This document shows positions 46,209-54,749 of a stretch of 64,000 nt of DNA, in pieces (the stretch's first letter is position 1; every line of letters begins with the position of its first letter). A model generated the notes under the pieces. That model did not search any database, was not told the DNA's origin, and saw nothing but the letters and a program-made list of their open reading frames with translations. The stretch is from Neolewinella litorea (GTDB lineage Bacteria > Bacteroidota > Bacteroidia > Chitinophagales > Saprospiraceae): the NCBI RefSeq assembly GCF_004803465.1, contig NZ_SRSF01000001.1, forward strand, positions 124,501-188,500, read 5' to 3'. The position numbers and the translations under genes are program-made.

Positions 46209-47297
46209 ATGCTTGACCGCCTCTACATTGCCGCTACTTCCCAGCACGTGGGAAAAACCACTTGCACGCTGGGGCTCATGGCCGCTATCCGACAGCGGGA
46301 ATACCGTGTAGGCTACTGCAAACCGGTAGGGCAGGAATGGGTAGAATTGGGAGACCTGCAGGTCGACAAAGATGCGCTTTTGTTTGCCCGGGGCATGGAT
46401 TTTGAGTTGCGCTCGGAACTGCACAGCCCCGTGATCATCGGCAGCGGCGTGACGGCCAAGTACCTCGACGATCCCTCCCGCTACGAATTCAATTCCGCCA
46501 TCACCCGGGCGAGCCGCAAACTGCAGTCACGCAACGATTTCGTGATTTACGAAGGTACCGGTCACCCCGGGGTAGGTAGCGTCTGTGACGTGAGTAACGC
46601 CCAGGTAGCCCAACTGCTCAATGCCCCCGTAGTGATGATCGTCGAGGGCGGGATCGGCAGCACCATCGACCGGCTCAATATGAACCTGGCGATGTTCCGC
46701 GAACGTCGGGTTCCGGTACGCGGAGTGATCGTCAACAAGACCCTGCCGGCAAAACTGGAGAAGGTGCGGCACTATGTGGGCAAGTACCTCGACAAGACCG
46801 GCATTCCGTTGCTTGGCGTCCTGCCGTTCGAAAAGATCCTGGCCAACCCCATTATGGCCTCCATCCGTCATTCGCTTAAGGGGCGCACACTGATGAACCG
46901 CGAGGGGCTCGACAACCAGGTGGAGAATATTGCCAGCGGCAGCCTGTTGGCCCAGGAAGAAGTGGAAAATTTGAAGAACCTGCTGGTGATTGTCAGTCAC
47001 CGCCGGTTGTACGAAGCGCTCAGTGCCCTGCAGGGAATCCTGAGCGATCGCAATCTGCCGGGTTCAACGATTTCCGGGGTGGTGGTGACGGGCCTGTCTG
47101 ACGACAACCCGGATTTGCCGCACTCAGACTTTCTGTCCGCGCACAACATTCCAGTGGTGGCCTGCCAGCTGGACACGTACGGGGCCGCCGTGCGCATCAG
47201 CCAGATGGAGGTAAAGATCAATCTGAAAACCCCGTGGAAGATCCGGCGGGCGGTGGAACTGATCGAGGAGCACATCAATATGGACCTGCTCCTCTGA
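46209..47297 (+). CDS. BioD-like P-loop ATPase with DRTGG-type domain (phosphotransacetylase-family N-terminal type)
   Basis: 362 residues. Starts MLDRLYIAATSQHVGKTT, where AATSQHVGKTT is a degenerate Walker A of the dethiobiotin-synthetase-like fold. EGTGHPGVGSV and VVMIVEGGIGSTIDRLNMN follow. The C-terminal part from about 215 resembles the DRTGG domain found in front of phosphotransacetylase and CBS proteins. No C-terminal Pta catalytic domain is present, so this is the stand-alone form. Reaction unknown; a regulatory or nucleotide-sensing role is likely. A weak -7 (TTTCTTTG, 46163-46170) precedes it. Confidence 0.8.
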   Translation: MLDRLYIAATSQHVGKTTCTLGLMAAIRQREYRVGYCKPVGQEWVELGDLQVDKDALLFARGMDFELRSELHSPVIIGSGVTAKYLDDPSRYEFNSAITRASRKLQSRNDFVIYEGTGHPGVGSVCDVSNAQVAQLLNAPVVMIVEGGIGSTIDRLNMNLAMFRERRVPVRGVIVNKTLPAKLEKVRHYVGKYLDKTGIPLLGVLPFEKILANPIMASIRHSLKGRTLMNREGLDNQVENIASGSLLAQEEVENLKNLLVIVSHRRLYEALSALQGILSDRNLPGSTISGVVVTGLSDDNPDLPHSDFLSAHNIPVVACQLDTYGAAVRISQMEVKINLKTPWKIRRAVELIEEHINMDLLL

Positions 47298-47325
47298 TCG
47301 GATCGGTTGGTAGCCTTTAGTATTA

Positions 47326-48630
47326 TTATTTGCTGACCGTATCCTCTTCTTCGATGGGGCTGCCCACGCTGTTCAGCTTGGCCAGGTAGTCGTCGCGTAC
47401 CTGGAAGAATTCCGGTAGGTATTCCTCGGGCATCGGTTCGGCGTCCTGGAAGTCCATCTTGGTGTGGTCGACCTGCTTGCCGTTGTCCCAGAACCGGAAG
47501 CATACGTGGGGGCCGGTGGCCAGGCCGGTTGAGCCGACATACCCAATCACGTCACCCTGGCTCACGCGCTTGCCCACGACCATGCCGGGGGCGCGCTTTT
47601 GCATGTGCAGGTACTGGGTATCGAAGCGTTTGTCGTGACGGATCTTGACGAAGATGCCATTGCCACCGGTACGCCCGGCGCGGCTGATCACGCCGTCGGC
47701 CACCGCCACGATGGGGGTGCCATAGGGCGCGGCGTAGTCGGTACCCAGGTGGGGCTTGACGCGGCGCTGCACGGGATGAAAGCGGCGTAGGTTGTAGCGG
47801 CTGCTGATGCGGCTGTAACGCACGGGCGCCTTGAGGAAGGTAGCTTTCATGGGCTGACCGTCCAGTCCGAAGTAACCCGCCTGGGTGCTGTCCTCACTCT
47901 CGAAGTAGAAGGCATAGATGTCTTTTCCGCCGGTGCTGTAGCGGGCCGCGCGTACGCGGCCGAAGCCGGCGGGGTTGTTTTCAACGTATTCCTGTTCGTA
48001 GACCAGTTGAAAGGCATCGCCGGGTTGCACGTGGTAGAAGTCGACGGACCACTGCAGCGCGTCTTCCATCTTGTCGGTGAGGGCAAAGCTGTGTCCGGCA
48101 CCTACCATAGCGTTCCACAGCGAGGTTTCCACTTCGCCCGCGGCCAGTTCTTCCGTCATCGTCACCGGCAGCGTAGCGTAGTCGTGCCGGCCGGTACCCT
48201 GAAGGTCCAGTCGGAGGTAGCGGTAGACCGATGGAGCGTAGATCAGAAAATCAGGGCCGTCGGTGTCGGCGTCATCAAGAACCTGGTAACTGCGGCCGGC
48301 GCGCAGGTTGCGCACGTCGAGCATTTCGTTGAAATCGTTTGCTGCATCGTAGGCCTGCTGCGCTGCCAGCCCGTGCCCGAGCAGGATGTCGGAGAGGGTC
48401 TGTCCGTACTCAATGGTACCTTCCTTAATGGAAAAGGTATCAAGGGCCACGCCATACCGAACGGTGGGTTCAATGATCGGAAAACCAGTCCGGGTAAGGC
48501 GGGGAGCATCCGGGGCGGGGGAAGCGTTGGTAAGGCTGGAAAGGATAGTGCCGCCAAAGAGCAGACAAAGCGAAAGGGCCAACAGGCCGGAAAGCGCCCG
48601 GCGGGCCCGAACATTATGCGGTAATCTCAC
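47326..48630 (-). CDS. M23-family murein endopeptidase
   Basis: 434 residues from GTG 48630. An N-terminal membrane segment (LSGLLALSLCLLFGGTIL), a central helical/LysM-like stalk, and a C-terminal LytM domain: HLGTDYAAPYGTPIVAVADG with zinc His and Asp, YLHM and GPHVCFRFW with the other His ligands. All four metal residues are present, so it should be active, cutting peptide cross-links. The TSS fits the -7 box at 48680-48687. It may cooperate with PBP1A for wall growth. Confidence 0.92.
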   Translation of the reverse strand: MRLPHNVRARRALSGLLALSLCLLFGGTILSSLTNASPAPDAPRLTRTGFPIIEPTVRYGVALDTFSIKEGTIEYGQTLSDILLGHGLAAQQAYDAANDFNEMLDVRNLRAGRSYQVLDDADTDGPDFLIYAPSVYRYLRLDLQGTGRHDYATLPVTMTEELAAGEVETSLWNAMVGAGHSFALTDKMEDALQWSVDFYHVQPGDAFQLVYEQEYVENNPAGFGRVRAARYSTGGKDIYAFYFESEDSTQAGYFGLDGQPMKATFLKAPVRYSRISSRYNLRRFHPVQRRVKPHLGTDYAAPYGTPIVAVADGVISRAGRTGGNGIFVKIRHDKRFDTQYLHMQKRAPGMVVGKRVSQGDVIGYVGSTGLATGPHVCFRFWDNGKQVDHTKMDFQDAEPMPEEYLPEFFQVRDDYLAKLNSVGSPIEEEDTVSK

Positions 48631-48679
48631 GTACAGATAGGTTTATATACTATGCAGCAGGCCGGTAGGTGACCTTGCG

Positions 48680-48687
48680 CAAATATA
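48680..48687 (-). promoter_or_regulatory. Bacteroidota -7 promoter element of the M23 gene
   Basis: On the minus strand TATATTTG, a perfect TAnnTTTG, about 49 bases before the GTG start. Confidence 0.5.
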
Positions 48688-48718
48688 AAAACTATATCGG
48701 TAGGAGTTCACCCCCTTA

Positions 48719-50194
48719 CTAGGGGGTCCGTACGCGGGTCGTTTCCTGGATCCAGCAGCCTACGGTAAAGGTCGACCCTTCCTGAATTCCGCGCTGGAAG
48801 ATATCGGCACGGGAGGGCATGTAGCGGGTGTAGCGGTTGATCAGATCGTTCGCTTTACCGGCTACGGAGGAGTCGACGGATTTGGCGCGTTGCCACATGT
48901 CGATGGCTGGCCACACGACCACCTGGCTGTCAAAGCCGGTGCCGGGACCGCAGAGCGGGCCGCTACTGGCGTACAGGGTTCCGATCAGCATGTAGGGCTC
49001 ACCGTTGCGGGGATCGGCCTGGGCGGCGCGGCGGGCGAAGGCCCTGGCCTGGCTGAAATTGCGCAGGTCGCGGTAGTAGATCTTGGCGGCCGTCAGCAGA
49101 TAGCGGCTCTTGCGTTCCCCGTCGGTGGTTTCCTCGGCGGCCTGTTCGAAGAGGCGCACGGCCTCGGCGGACTTGTTGCTTTTGAGGGCATCGTAAGCCT
49201 GGCGCAGGGTGGACCCACCTGAGGGACCAGCCTCAACAACCGTTGCGCAGTTCTCTTCGAAGGCTTTTTTCACGCGTTGGAATTCCGGCAGCGTTTCGGC
49301 GCAATCGGCCCACTGCAGTCGCGAGTAGGCGGTGGTGATGGCATCGCAATCGGTGGGGTTGGCCTCAAAGTCCGGAAAATATTCCGTGAGGTAGTATTGG
49401 CAATCGTAAAACCCTTTGACGGTCTCGAAGTACTGCAGGCTGCTCGGAGCGTAAGCCTGGATCGCTTGCCAGGCGGCGCACTCGTCGCCGCTACATTCCT
49501 GCAGACCCAGTTCCAGCCGCGTCTTCAGGGCGCTCACGATCTTTTTGGCTTCGGCGTCGTCAATTTTGTCCGCATCGTGCTGGTCGACCACCAGCCGCGA
49601 CATGGGGTTGATGATGAAGTACTGCAGTTTTTCCGGACCGTCCATCTCGATGCTTTCCTTGAACAGGGCATAGATTTCGTCTTCCGTAGCGGTGCCCGGG
49701 TAGGTGTAGTAGCTGTCGAACGCCTGGATGGCGGCCATGTAGCCGTCGCCGGGGTAGCACTCCCGGGCCTGCTCGTACAGCATCAGAATGGAGTCGCCGT
49801 ACACCTGGCGCTTATCGGGGTTCTGCTCGATGAGGTAATTGTAGAAAGCCACACCGTCGGTGTATACGGTAGGGCGGCGTCCGTCGGCGGCGGGGCTGAC
49901 GGCGTACACTTTGCGCCAGGTTTTGAGCGCGCGGTCCATCTCCTTGGCCTTCAGGGCAGTACGGTAGATGACGTAATTGGTTTCCGCGTCGTCCGGATTG
50001 CGGGCGTCGGAAAATTTGGGGCAGGAGCTCAGTTCCTCTCCGGGTTTGGCGGGCCGAGTGGCGGTGGTGGCTTTCGCTTGCGAACCGCCGGTGTCCGTCC
50101 CGGTGGTGGCCGGACCGGCTGCTTTGGGGGTACAGCTCAGGACCATCAGCATCATAAAGATGGAAGCCAGAAAAAAAAATTGAATTCGGTTCAT
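48719..50194 (-). CDS. Tetratricopeptide-repeat lipoprotein
   Basis: 491 residues. The lipoprotein signal peptide ends MVLSC (Cys near 21). The mature protein has TPR-like helical hairpins throughout: RALKTWRKVYAVSPAAD near 90, AYDALKSNKSAEAVRLFEQA near 340, YYRDLRNFSQARAFARRAAQ near 375. The conserved ending TFTVGCWIQETTRVRTP matches a Bacteroidota TPR family whose partner is unknown to me. It is probably an outer-membrane-linked scaffold. The gene has a long leader of about 80 bases behind the -7 box at 50277-50284. Confidence 0.8.
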   Translation of the reverse strand: MNRIQFFFLASIFMMLMVLSCTPKAAGPATTGTDTGGSQAKATTATRPAKPGEELSSCPKFSDARNPDDAETNYVIYRTALKAKEMDRALKTWRKVYAVSPAADGRRPTVYTDGVAFYNYLIEQNPDKRQVYGDSILMLYEQARECYPGDGYMAAIQAFDSYYTYPGTATEDEIYALFKESIEMDGPEKLQYFIINPMSRLVVDQHDADKIDDAEAKKIVSALKTRLELGLQECSGDECAAWQAIQAYAPSSLQYFETVKGFYDCQYYLTEYFPDFEANPTDCDAITTAYSRLQWADCAETLPEFQRVKKAFEENCATVVEAGPSGGSTLRQAYDALKSNKSAEAVRLFEQAAEETTDGERKSRYLLTAAKIYYRDLRNFSQARAFARRAAQADPRNGEPYMLIGTLYASSGPLCGPGTGFDSQVVVWPAIDMWQRAKSVDSSVAGKANDLINRYTRYMPSRADIFQRGIQEGSTFTVGCWIQETTRVRTP

Positions 50195-50276
50195 AGTAAG
50201 CTAGAGGTTAAGTGGCATTATAAGGATGCAACACTATCGGATGTTGACGGAAGCGCGGCGTCCGGACACCAGAAGT

Positions 50277-50284
50277 CAAAATTA
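50277..50284 (-). promoter_or_regulatory. Bacteroidota -7 promoter element of the TPR gene
   Basis: Minus strand TAATTTTG, a perfect TAnnTTTG. A rather long leader leads to the ATG at 50194. Confidence 0.4.
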
Positions 50285-50453
50285 ACTTTCCTGCGGCAAT
50301 GACGGGGCAGGCTAGGGTGACTGTCGAATCGCACCGTGGCGTTCAAGATCGATCTGGCCACCGGAAAACGGCGACTATGGTGATGCGAAAGGGTAGGAGA
50401 CCCCAAACTATAAGGTGAGAAAACTATTCTATGCAGACACTGCTAACCCGAGG

Positions 50454-50461
50454 TATTTTCG
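50454..50461 (+). promoter_or_regulatory. Probable -7 promoter element of serC
   Basis: TATTTTCG, one base off TAnnTTTG, 19 bases before the ATG at 50481. It speaks for that start rather than the upstream one at 50415. Confidence 0.4.
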
Positions 50462-50480
50462 CCCCCGCAAATCACCCCAA

Positions 50481-51542
50481 ATGAAAAAGATCAATTTTAG
50501 TGCCGGTCCGGCCATCCTTCCCGCCAGCGTGCTGACCCAGGCCGCCGCGGCGGTTGAGAACCTGGACGGCAGCGGACTCTCCATCCTGGAAATCAGCCAC
50601 CGGTCGGACGCCTTCGATGCGGTCCTGGTAGAGGCCGAACAACTGGTGCGCGAACTCCTTAACGTCGGCGACGAGTACGGCGTCCTCTTTCTCTCCGGGG
50701 GAGCGAGCACTCAGTTTTTCTTCACGGCGATGAACCTTCTCAATCCCGAGGAAACAGCCGGCTACCTGGATACGGGCTCCTGGTCCGCCAAAGCCATAAA
50801 GGAGGCCAAGAACTTCGGCAAGGTCAACATCATCGCCAGCAGCAAGGAAAGCAACTACGACCACATTCCCCGCGGCTACACCGTACCCGATGGCCTGAAG
50901 TACGTTCACCTAACCAGCAACAATACGATTTTCGGCACCCAATTCAAGGAGTGGCCCGAAACGGACGCTCCGCTAGTAGCCGATATGTCCTCGGATATTT
51001 TCAGTCGACGCATTCCCCTGGAAAAATTCGGCATCATCTACGCCGGCGCGCAAAAGAACCTGGGCCCCGCGGGCGCTACCCTGGTCATCGTGCGCAAAGA
51101 CCTGCTGGGAAAGGTTAACCGCACCCTCCCGTCCATGCTTGATTACCGCGTCCACATCGACGGGGGCAGCACCTATAACACCCCTCCCGTGTACCCGATC
51201 TACGTAATGATGCTCACCCTGCGGTGGATCAAGGCACAAGGTGGCCTGGAAGGGATGGAAAAGCACAACGAACGCAAAGCCAAGCTCCTCTACGAGGAGA
51301 TCGACCGCAACCCGAAGTTCCGTGGTACGGTGGCGGATGACTTCAGCCGCAGCCAGATGAACGTAACCTTCGTTTGCACGGATGAAGCGGACACCGCAGC
51401 CTTCCAGGCCGCCGCCGAAGCTGCCGGCTGCGACGGCATCACGGGCCACCGAAGCGTGGGCGGATTCCGGGCCAGTATCTACAACAGTATGCCCTACGAA
51501 GGCGTCGAAACCCTGGTTCGGGTAATGCGAGAGTTCGAATAG
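50481..51542 (+). CDS. serC: Phosphoserine aminotransferase
   Basis: 353 residues from ATG 50481 (MKKINFSAGPAILPASVL). PLP-dependent transamination of 3-phosphohydroxypyruvate in serine synthesis (and in pyridoxal synthesis). Conserved: SHRSDAFD, GGASTQFF, the PLP-Lys in GAQKNLGPAG and a C-terminal GHRSVGGFRASIYN with substrate-binding His-Arg. Length equals that of Bacteroidota SerC. Ends in a strong terminator. Confidence 0.96.
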   Translation: MKKINFSAGPAILPASVLTQAAAAVENLDGSGLSILEISHRSDAFDAVLVEAEQLVRELLNVGDEYGVLFLSGGASTQFFFTAMNLLNPEETAGYLDTGSWSAKAIKEAKNFGKVNIIASSKESNYDHIPRGYTVPDGLKYVHLTSNNTIFGTQFKEWPETDAPLVADMSSDIFSRRIPLEKFGIIYAGAQKNLGPAGATLVIVRKDLLGKVNRTLPSMLDYRVHIDGGSTYNTPPVYPIYVMMLTLRWIKAQGGLEGMEKHNERKAKLLYEEIDRNPKFRGTVADDFSRSQMNVTFVCTDEADTAAFQAAAEAAGCDGITGHRSVGGFRASIYNSMPYEGVETLVRVMREFE

Positions 51543-51582
51543 ATCGGCTTTCTGTCCGGATAATGGACCCATTGGTCGAAAT

Positions 51583-51626
51583 AACCCGCCGGTTACCGTA
51601 CTTATTTGGTACGGAACCGGCGGGTT
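51583..51626 (+). terminator. Strong terminator after serC
   Basis: The left arm (51583-51601) and right arm (51609-51626) form an 18-base stem with one bulged A and loop TTATTTG; TCTTATATT follows. Confidence 0.75.
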
Positions 51627-51645
51627 TCTTATATTAGCCTTCGCA

Positions 51646-51855
51646 ATGACACACCCTAAAGTTAAATTGATTACCCTTCTGGTAGCACTCTTCATCTGTA
51701 GTGCCGCCTGCTCTGGCTTTTTAGTCGGACGGACGGTCAAGCTACACGAGGAAGGGAAGTTCGAGCAGATTCAGCAGGTGAGCGATCAGGTGTACGACAT
51801 TGGATCGGCTGTCGTTCGCGGAGTGGAGGTTATCCGCCGCGTAATCCTTCGTTGA
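51646..51855 (+). CDS. Small membrane-anchored or lipoprotein-like peptide
   Basis: 69 residues. One hydrophobic segment (LITLLVALFICSAACSGFLVG) containing a possible lipobox SAAC, then a helical stretch LHEEGKFEQIQQVSDQVYDI and a basic end VIRRVILR. The ATG comes shortly after the serC terminator. Either a lipoprotein or a single-span protein. No family recognised; it may be a true small gene, as there is no competing frame. Confidence 0.5.
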   Translation: MTHPKVKLITLLVALFICSAACSGFLVGRTVKLHEEGKFEQIQQVSDQVYDIGSAVVRGVEVIRRVILR

Positions 51856-52213
51856 CCCGCCCCCCTTTCTCCTGCTTTCGCCAAAAATTCGTGCACTAGC
51901 TCATGGTAGCGCGGTGAAATTTATTTCCCATCAGGTAAGGGATGTATGGTAGCTCGATACCACTCGTTTACATTGGCCAAGGTTTTACTTATGGGATTAA
52001 TGTCAGACTGCCGTGTTCCGCAGGAGAAGTGCGATGAAATGCCTCTGACTGGAAATTCACGGGTGGGTGGAGTAACCGTGGCTAACTGTCCTCCATTTCC
52101 GCCTAATCCATTGTCACCTTGCTTACCCACCCGGTCAACCTTTTCGGTCGTCCGGATATTGGTCTTTCTTTACGGCGTATCCGGCGTCGGTATTATAACC
52201 CCAAATCCATATT
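51856..52213 (+). other. Gene-poor stretch with structured segment
   Basis: No convincing gene in about 358 bases. A plus frame (51946-52242) and a minus frame (51921-52130) exist but neither resembles a known protein. CGGGTGGGT (52060-52068) and ACCCACCCG (52125-52133) form a 9-base inverted repeat enclosing 56 bases. The sequence is more AT-rich than neighbours. Confidence 0.4.
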
Positions 52214-52858
52214 ATGCTGCGCGGCCTTCTCTGCGATCTTGACGGCACCCTTGCCGACTCCGAGCCCCTCCACTGCGCCGCCTGGCTGTCCCTTCTGCGG
52301 GAGTCTTACGGTCTGGAATATGACGAGCACTGGTTTGAACAGTGGATCGGTACGAGCGACCTGGTGGTTGCTACCTACCTGATTAGGGAACACGACTGGG
52401 ACATCACTACGGACGAACTTGTCGCGCAGAAACAAGAAAGGTTCCAGGAGGCCGTACGGCAAGAGGGGAAGACCTTTTCCGGCGTGCCGGAAGCCCTGCA
52501 AGCCATCGCCGAGCGGTTCCCGCTGGCCATCGCCACTAATAGCGGGCGTTCGGATGCCGACTTAATGATCGAAGCCACCCGTCTTGATCGGTTCACCTCC
52601 GTAAGTGTAACCGCGTCGGACGTTGAACATATGAAACCGGAACCAGACATCTACTTGCTGGCCGCCGAAAAGCTGGGCCTGCCGGCCACTGAATGCATAG
52701 CCATTGAGGACAGCGGCCCAGGTGGCATCTCGGCCAAGCAGGCTGGGTGCTACCTGATTGGCCTGACCGACAAGGTGACCAACGCGGATGAGCGCGCCGA
52801 CTCCAACGAGGCGGCCTTGCGCCGTGCCTTTCACTTGCTGGTGCAGGACGCGGATTAG
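52214..52858 (+). CDS. HAD-family phosphatase (beta-phosphoglucomutase-like)
   Basis: 214 residues. HAD motif I is LLCDLDGTLADSEPLH (nucleophile Asp), motif II ATNSG, motif III KPEPDIYL and motif IV AIEDSGPGGISAKQAG. The helical cap domain at about 15-85 is the C1 type of phosphoglycolate phosphatase and beta-phosphoglucomutase. The substrate cannot be read from sequence. Monocistronic, 97 bases before the T9SS cargo gene's start. Confidence 0.9.
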   Translation: MLRGLLCDLDGTLADSEPLHCAAWLSLLRESYGLEYDEHWFEQWIGTSDLVVATYLIREHDWDITTDELVAQKQERFQEAVRQEGKTFSGVPEALQAIAERFPLAIATNSGRSDADLMIEATRLDRFTSVSVTASDVEHMKPEPDIYLLAAEKLGLPATECIAIEDSGPGGISAKQAGCYLIGLTDKVTNADERADSNEAALRRAFHLLVQDAD

Positions 52859-52869
52859 ATCGTGTCCCC

Positions 52870-52925
52870 TTCACAATAAGTTAACCTAAGTGTAATAGGG
52901 AGTTTATGGACTGACTGGATCTTTG
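52870..52925 (+). promoter_or_regulatory. Promoter region with phased direct repeats before the T9SS cargo gene
   Basis: TTCAC (52870-52874) and TTAAC (52881-52885) recur 11 bases apart, each followed within a few bases by a TAAG. GATCTTTG (52918-52925) is one base off the -7 consensus. The spacing suits a response regulator binding on one DNA face, but no regulator is known. Confidence 0.4.
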
Positions 52926-52954
52926 CGGTAAATCTGAGACCCGCAAAAACCCAA

Positions 52955-54679
52955 ATGTCTATGAACCCAACTGTTACCCTTTTTCTTTTGGCCCTCCTGC
53001 TGAGCGGTGCAGGGGTAATGGCACAGGATCGGATCGTCATCACCGATAACGATCTGGTCGGCGGGGAAACCTACAACTGGACCAGCAATAATGACTATGT
53101 CCTTGACGGACTAGTTTTTCTTGAAGCCGGTGCCACGCTCAACATTGAAGCCGGTACGGTCATTCGCGGACTGGGCGGTCCGGACGTGACTACGGGTGAC
53201 AATACCTCTGCCCTGATCATTTCCCAGGGTGCGCAGATCTTCGCCCGCGGTACCGCCGAGCAACCAATCATCTTTACGGCATCCGATGATGACGTGACCG
53301 ACCCTTTTGACTACGACATCATTGACCGTGGCGAATGGGGTGGACTGATTATCCTCGGAAGCGCCACGATCGCCCGGCCCGGCGGGTCGGATGGTATTGA
53401 AGGCATTGACGCCGCGGAATCCCGGGCGCGCTTCGGCGGCACGAATGATGCCGACAACAGTGGCGTACTCAACTACGTCTCCATTCGCCACGGGGGTGCC
53501 CAGTTGAGCACCGACAACGAAATCAACGGACTCACCCTGGGTGGTGTCGGTTCCGGTACCGAGATCGATTACATCGAAGTCTTCGCCAATCTGGACGACG
53601 GAATCGAATGGTTCGGTGGCACGGTGCAGGTGAACCACGCGGCGGTATCCTTCTGCGGCGACGACGGCTTCGACTACGACTTCGGTTGGCGCGGCGGCGG
53701 ACAGTACTGGTTCGCCCTGCAGGGACCCGGAGACCCTACCGGCCGTTCCGGCGAGCACGACGGTGCCAGCCCCGATGAACAGCAGCCCTTCAGCCGCCCG
53801 ACCATCTACAACGCTACCTATATCGGCATCGGCGCCGAGCAAACCGCCTCCGGCGGTGATGCCGGTCGTTCGCTGCCACTCTCGGTACTTTTCCGCGACA
53901 ATGCCGGGGGTTACTACTACAACTCCGTCTTCGTCGACTTCAATGGTGCGGCTGTGGCCATCGAGGACCGGACGGATTCCGAAACAGATTCCTACGCTCG
54001 CCTCCAGAGCGGCGACCTGGGCTTCTTCAACAACTACTTTTTCTCCTTCGGAGCCGGAGACACTCCGGCCGACCTTTTTCTCGCCATCGATCAAAATGAA
54101 GCCATTGTACCGGCCTCCAGCGCCAATGTTGCCGCCACCTTCGTAGCGAACGGCAATATCATCGCGGATCCCGTGCTCAATAGTCTCGACGCGCGCAACG
54201 CCGACGGCGGAAACGTCGACCCCCGCGTCTACGCTTTCGGACCGGCGGCCATCGACGCACCAGTAGCGATTGCCGGTTACGATACCACTGAGTTCTACGG
54301 TGCCTTCGCCCCCGGTGCCTACGCCGACAGCAACAACAGCTGGCTAACCGGCTGGACGGCACTCGACCACTATATGGTTACCGGCGACTTCACCAACGGA
54401 GTAGGGCAGGTAGCGGATGCCGGCTTCCTACTGGATGCTCCGGTGCCCAACCCCGCCACCCAGATCGCAACCATCGGATTTGCCTTGCCGCGACCAGCAC
54501 AGGTGACCCTAACGGTGATGGACCTATACGGTCGCCCGGTGTTGCGGACCGCTAATCGCTACGATGCCGGCGATCAAACCCAACGCATTGACGTAAGCCA
54601 GCTGCCCAACGGTAACTACCTGATCGTGCTCGACGCCGCCGGTAGCCGGCTACTGCAAAAAATGGTGGTAGCCCACTAA
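52955..54679 (+). CDS. Type IX secretion cargo protein, beta-helix-like, with C-terminal sorting domain
   Basis: 574 residues, signal peptide to about residue 24 (ALLLSGAGVMAQ). The body is repetitive beta-strand sequence (LFLEAGATLNIEAGTVIRG, IISQGAQIFARGTAEQPIIF, WGGLIILGSATIARPGG), typical of a secreted right-handed helix family widespread in Bacteroidota. The last 80 residues are a type A sorting domain (PVPNPATQIATIGF, LPNGNYLIVL, QKMVVAH) that directs export by T9SS to the cell surface. It precedes a TonB-dependent receptor by 70 bases, so the two probably act together on one ligand. Ligand unknown. Confidence 0.88.
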   Translation: MSMNPTVTLFLLALLLSGAGVMAQDRIVITDNDLVGGETYNWTSNNDYVLDGLVFLEAGATLNIEAGTVIRGLGGPDVTTGDNTSALIISQGAQIFARGTAEQPIIFTASDDDVTDPFDYDIIDRGEWGGLIILGSATIARPGGSDGIEGIDAAESRARFGGTNDADNSGVLNYVSIRHGGAQLSTDNEINGLTLGGVGSGTEIDYIEVFANLDDGIEWFGGTVQVNHAAVSFCGDDGFDYDFGWRGGGQYWFALQGPGDPTGRSGEHDGASPDEQQPFSRPTIYNATYIGIGAEQTASGGDAGRSLPLSVLFRDNAGGYYYNSVFVDFNGAAVAIEDRTDSETDSYARLQSGDLGFFNNYFFSFGAGDTPADLFLAIDQNEAIVPASSANVAATFVANGNIIADPVLNSLDARNADGGNVDPRVYAFGPAAIDAPVAIAGYDTTEFYGAFAPGAYADSNNSWLTGWTALDHYMVTGDFTNGVGQVADAGFLLDAPVPNPATQIATIGFALPRPAQVTLTVMDLYGRPVLRTANRYDAGDQTQRIDVSQLPNGNYLIVLDAAGSRLLQKMVVAH

Positions 54680-54749
54680 ACCCGAACTACACCACCGGGG
54701 GGACCTCCCGTCTTCCCCGCCTTTTATCTAGTGCAAACAATTTACCCTT

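Noticed and set aside
51946-52242. 98-residue plus-strand frame in the gene-poor stretch
   Set aside because: No recognisable motif, ends inside the HAD gene and has unusual composition; not supported as a gene.
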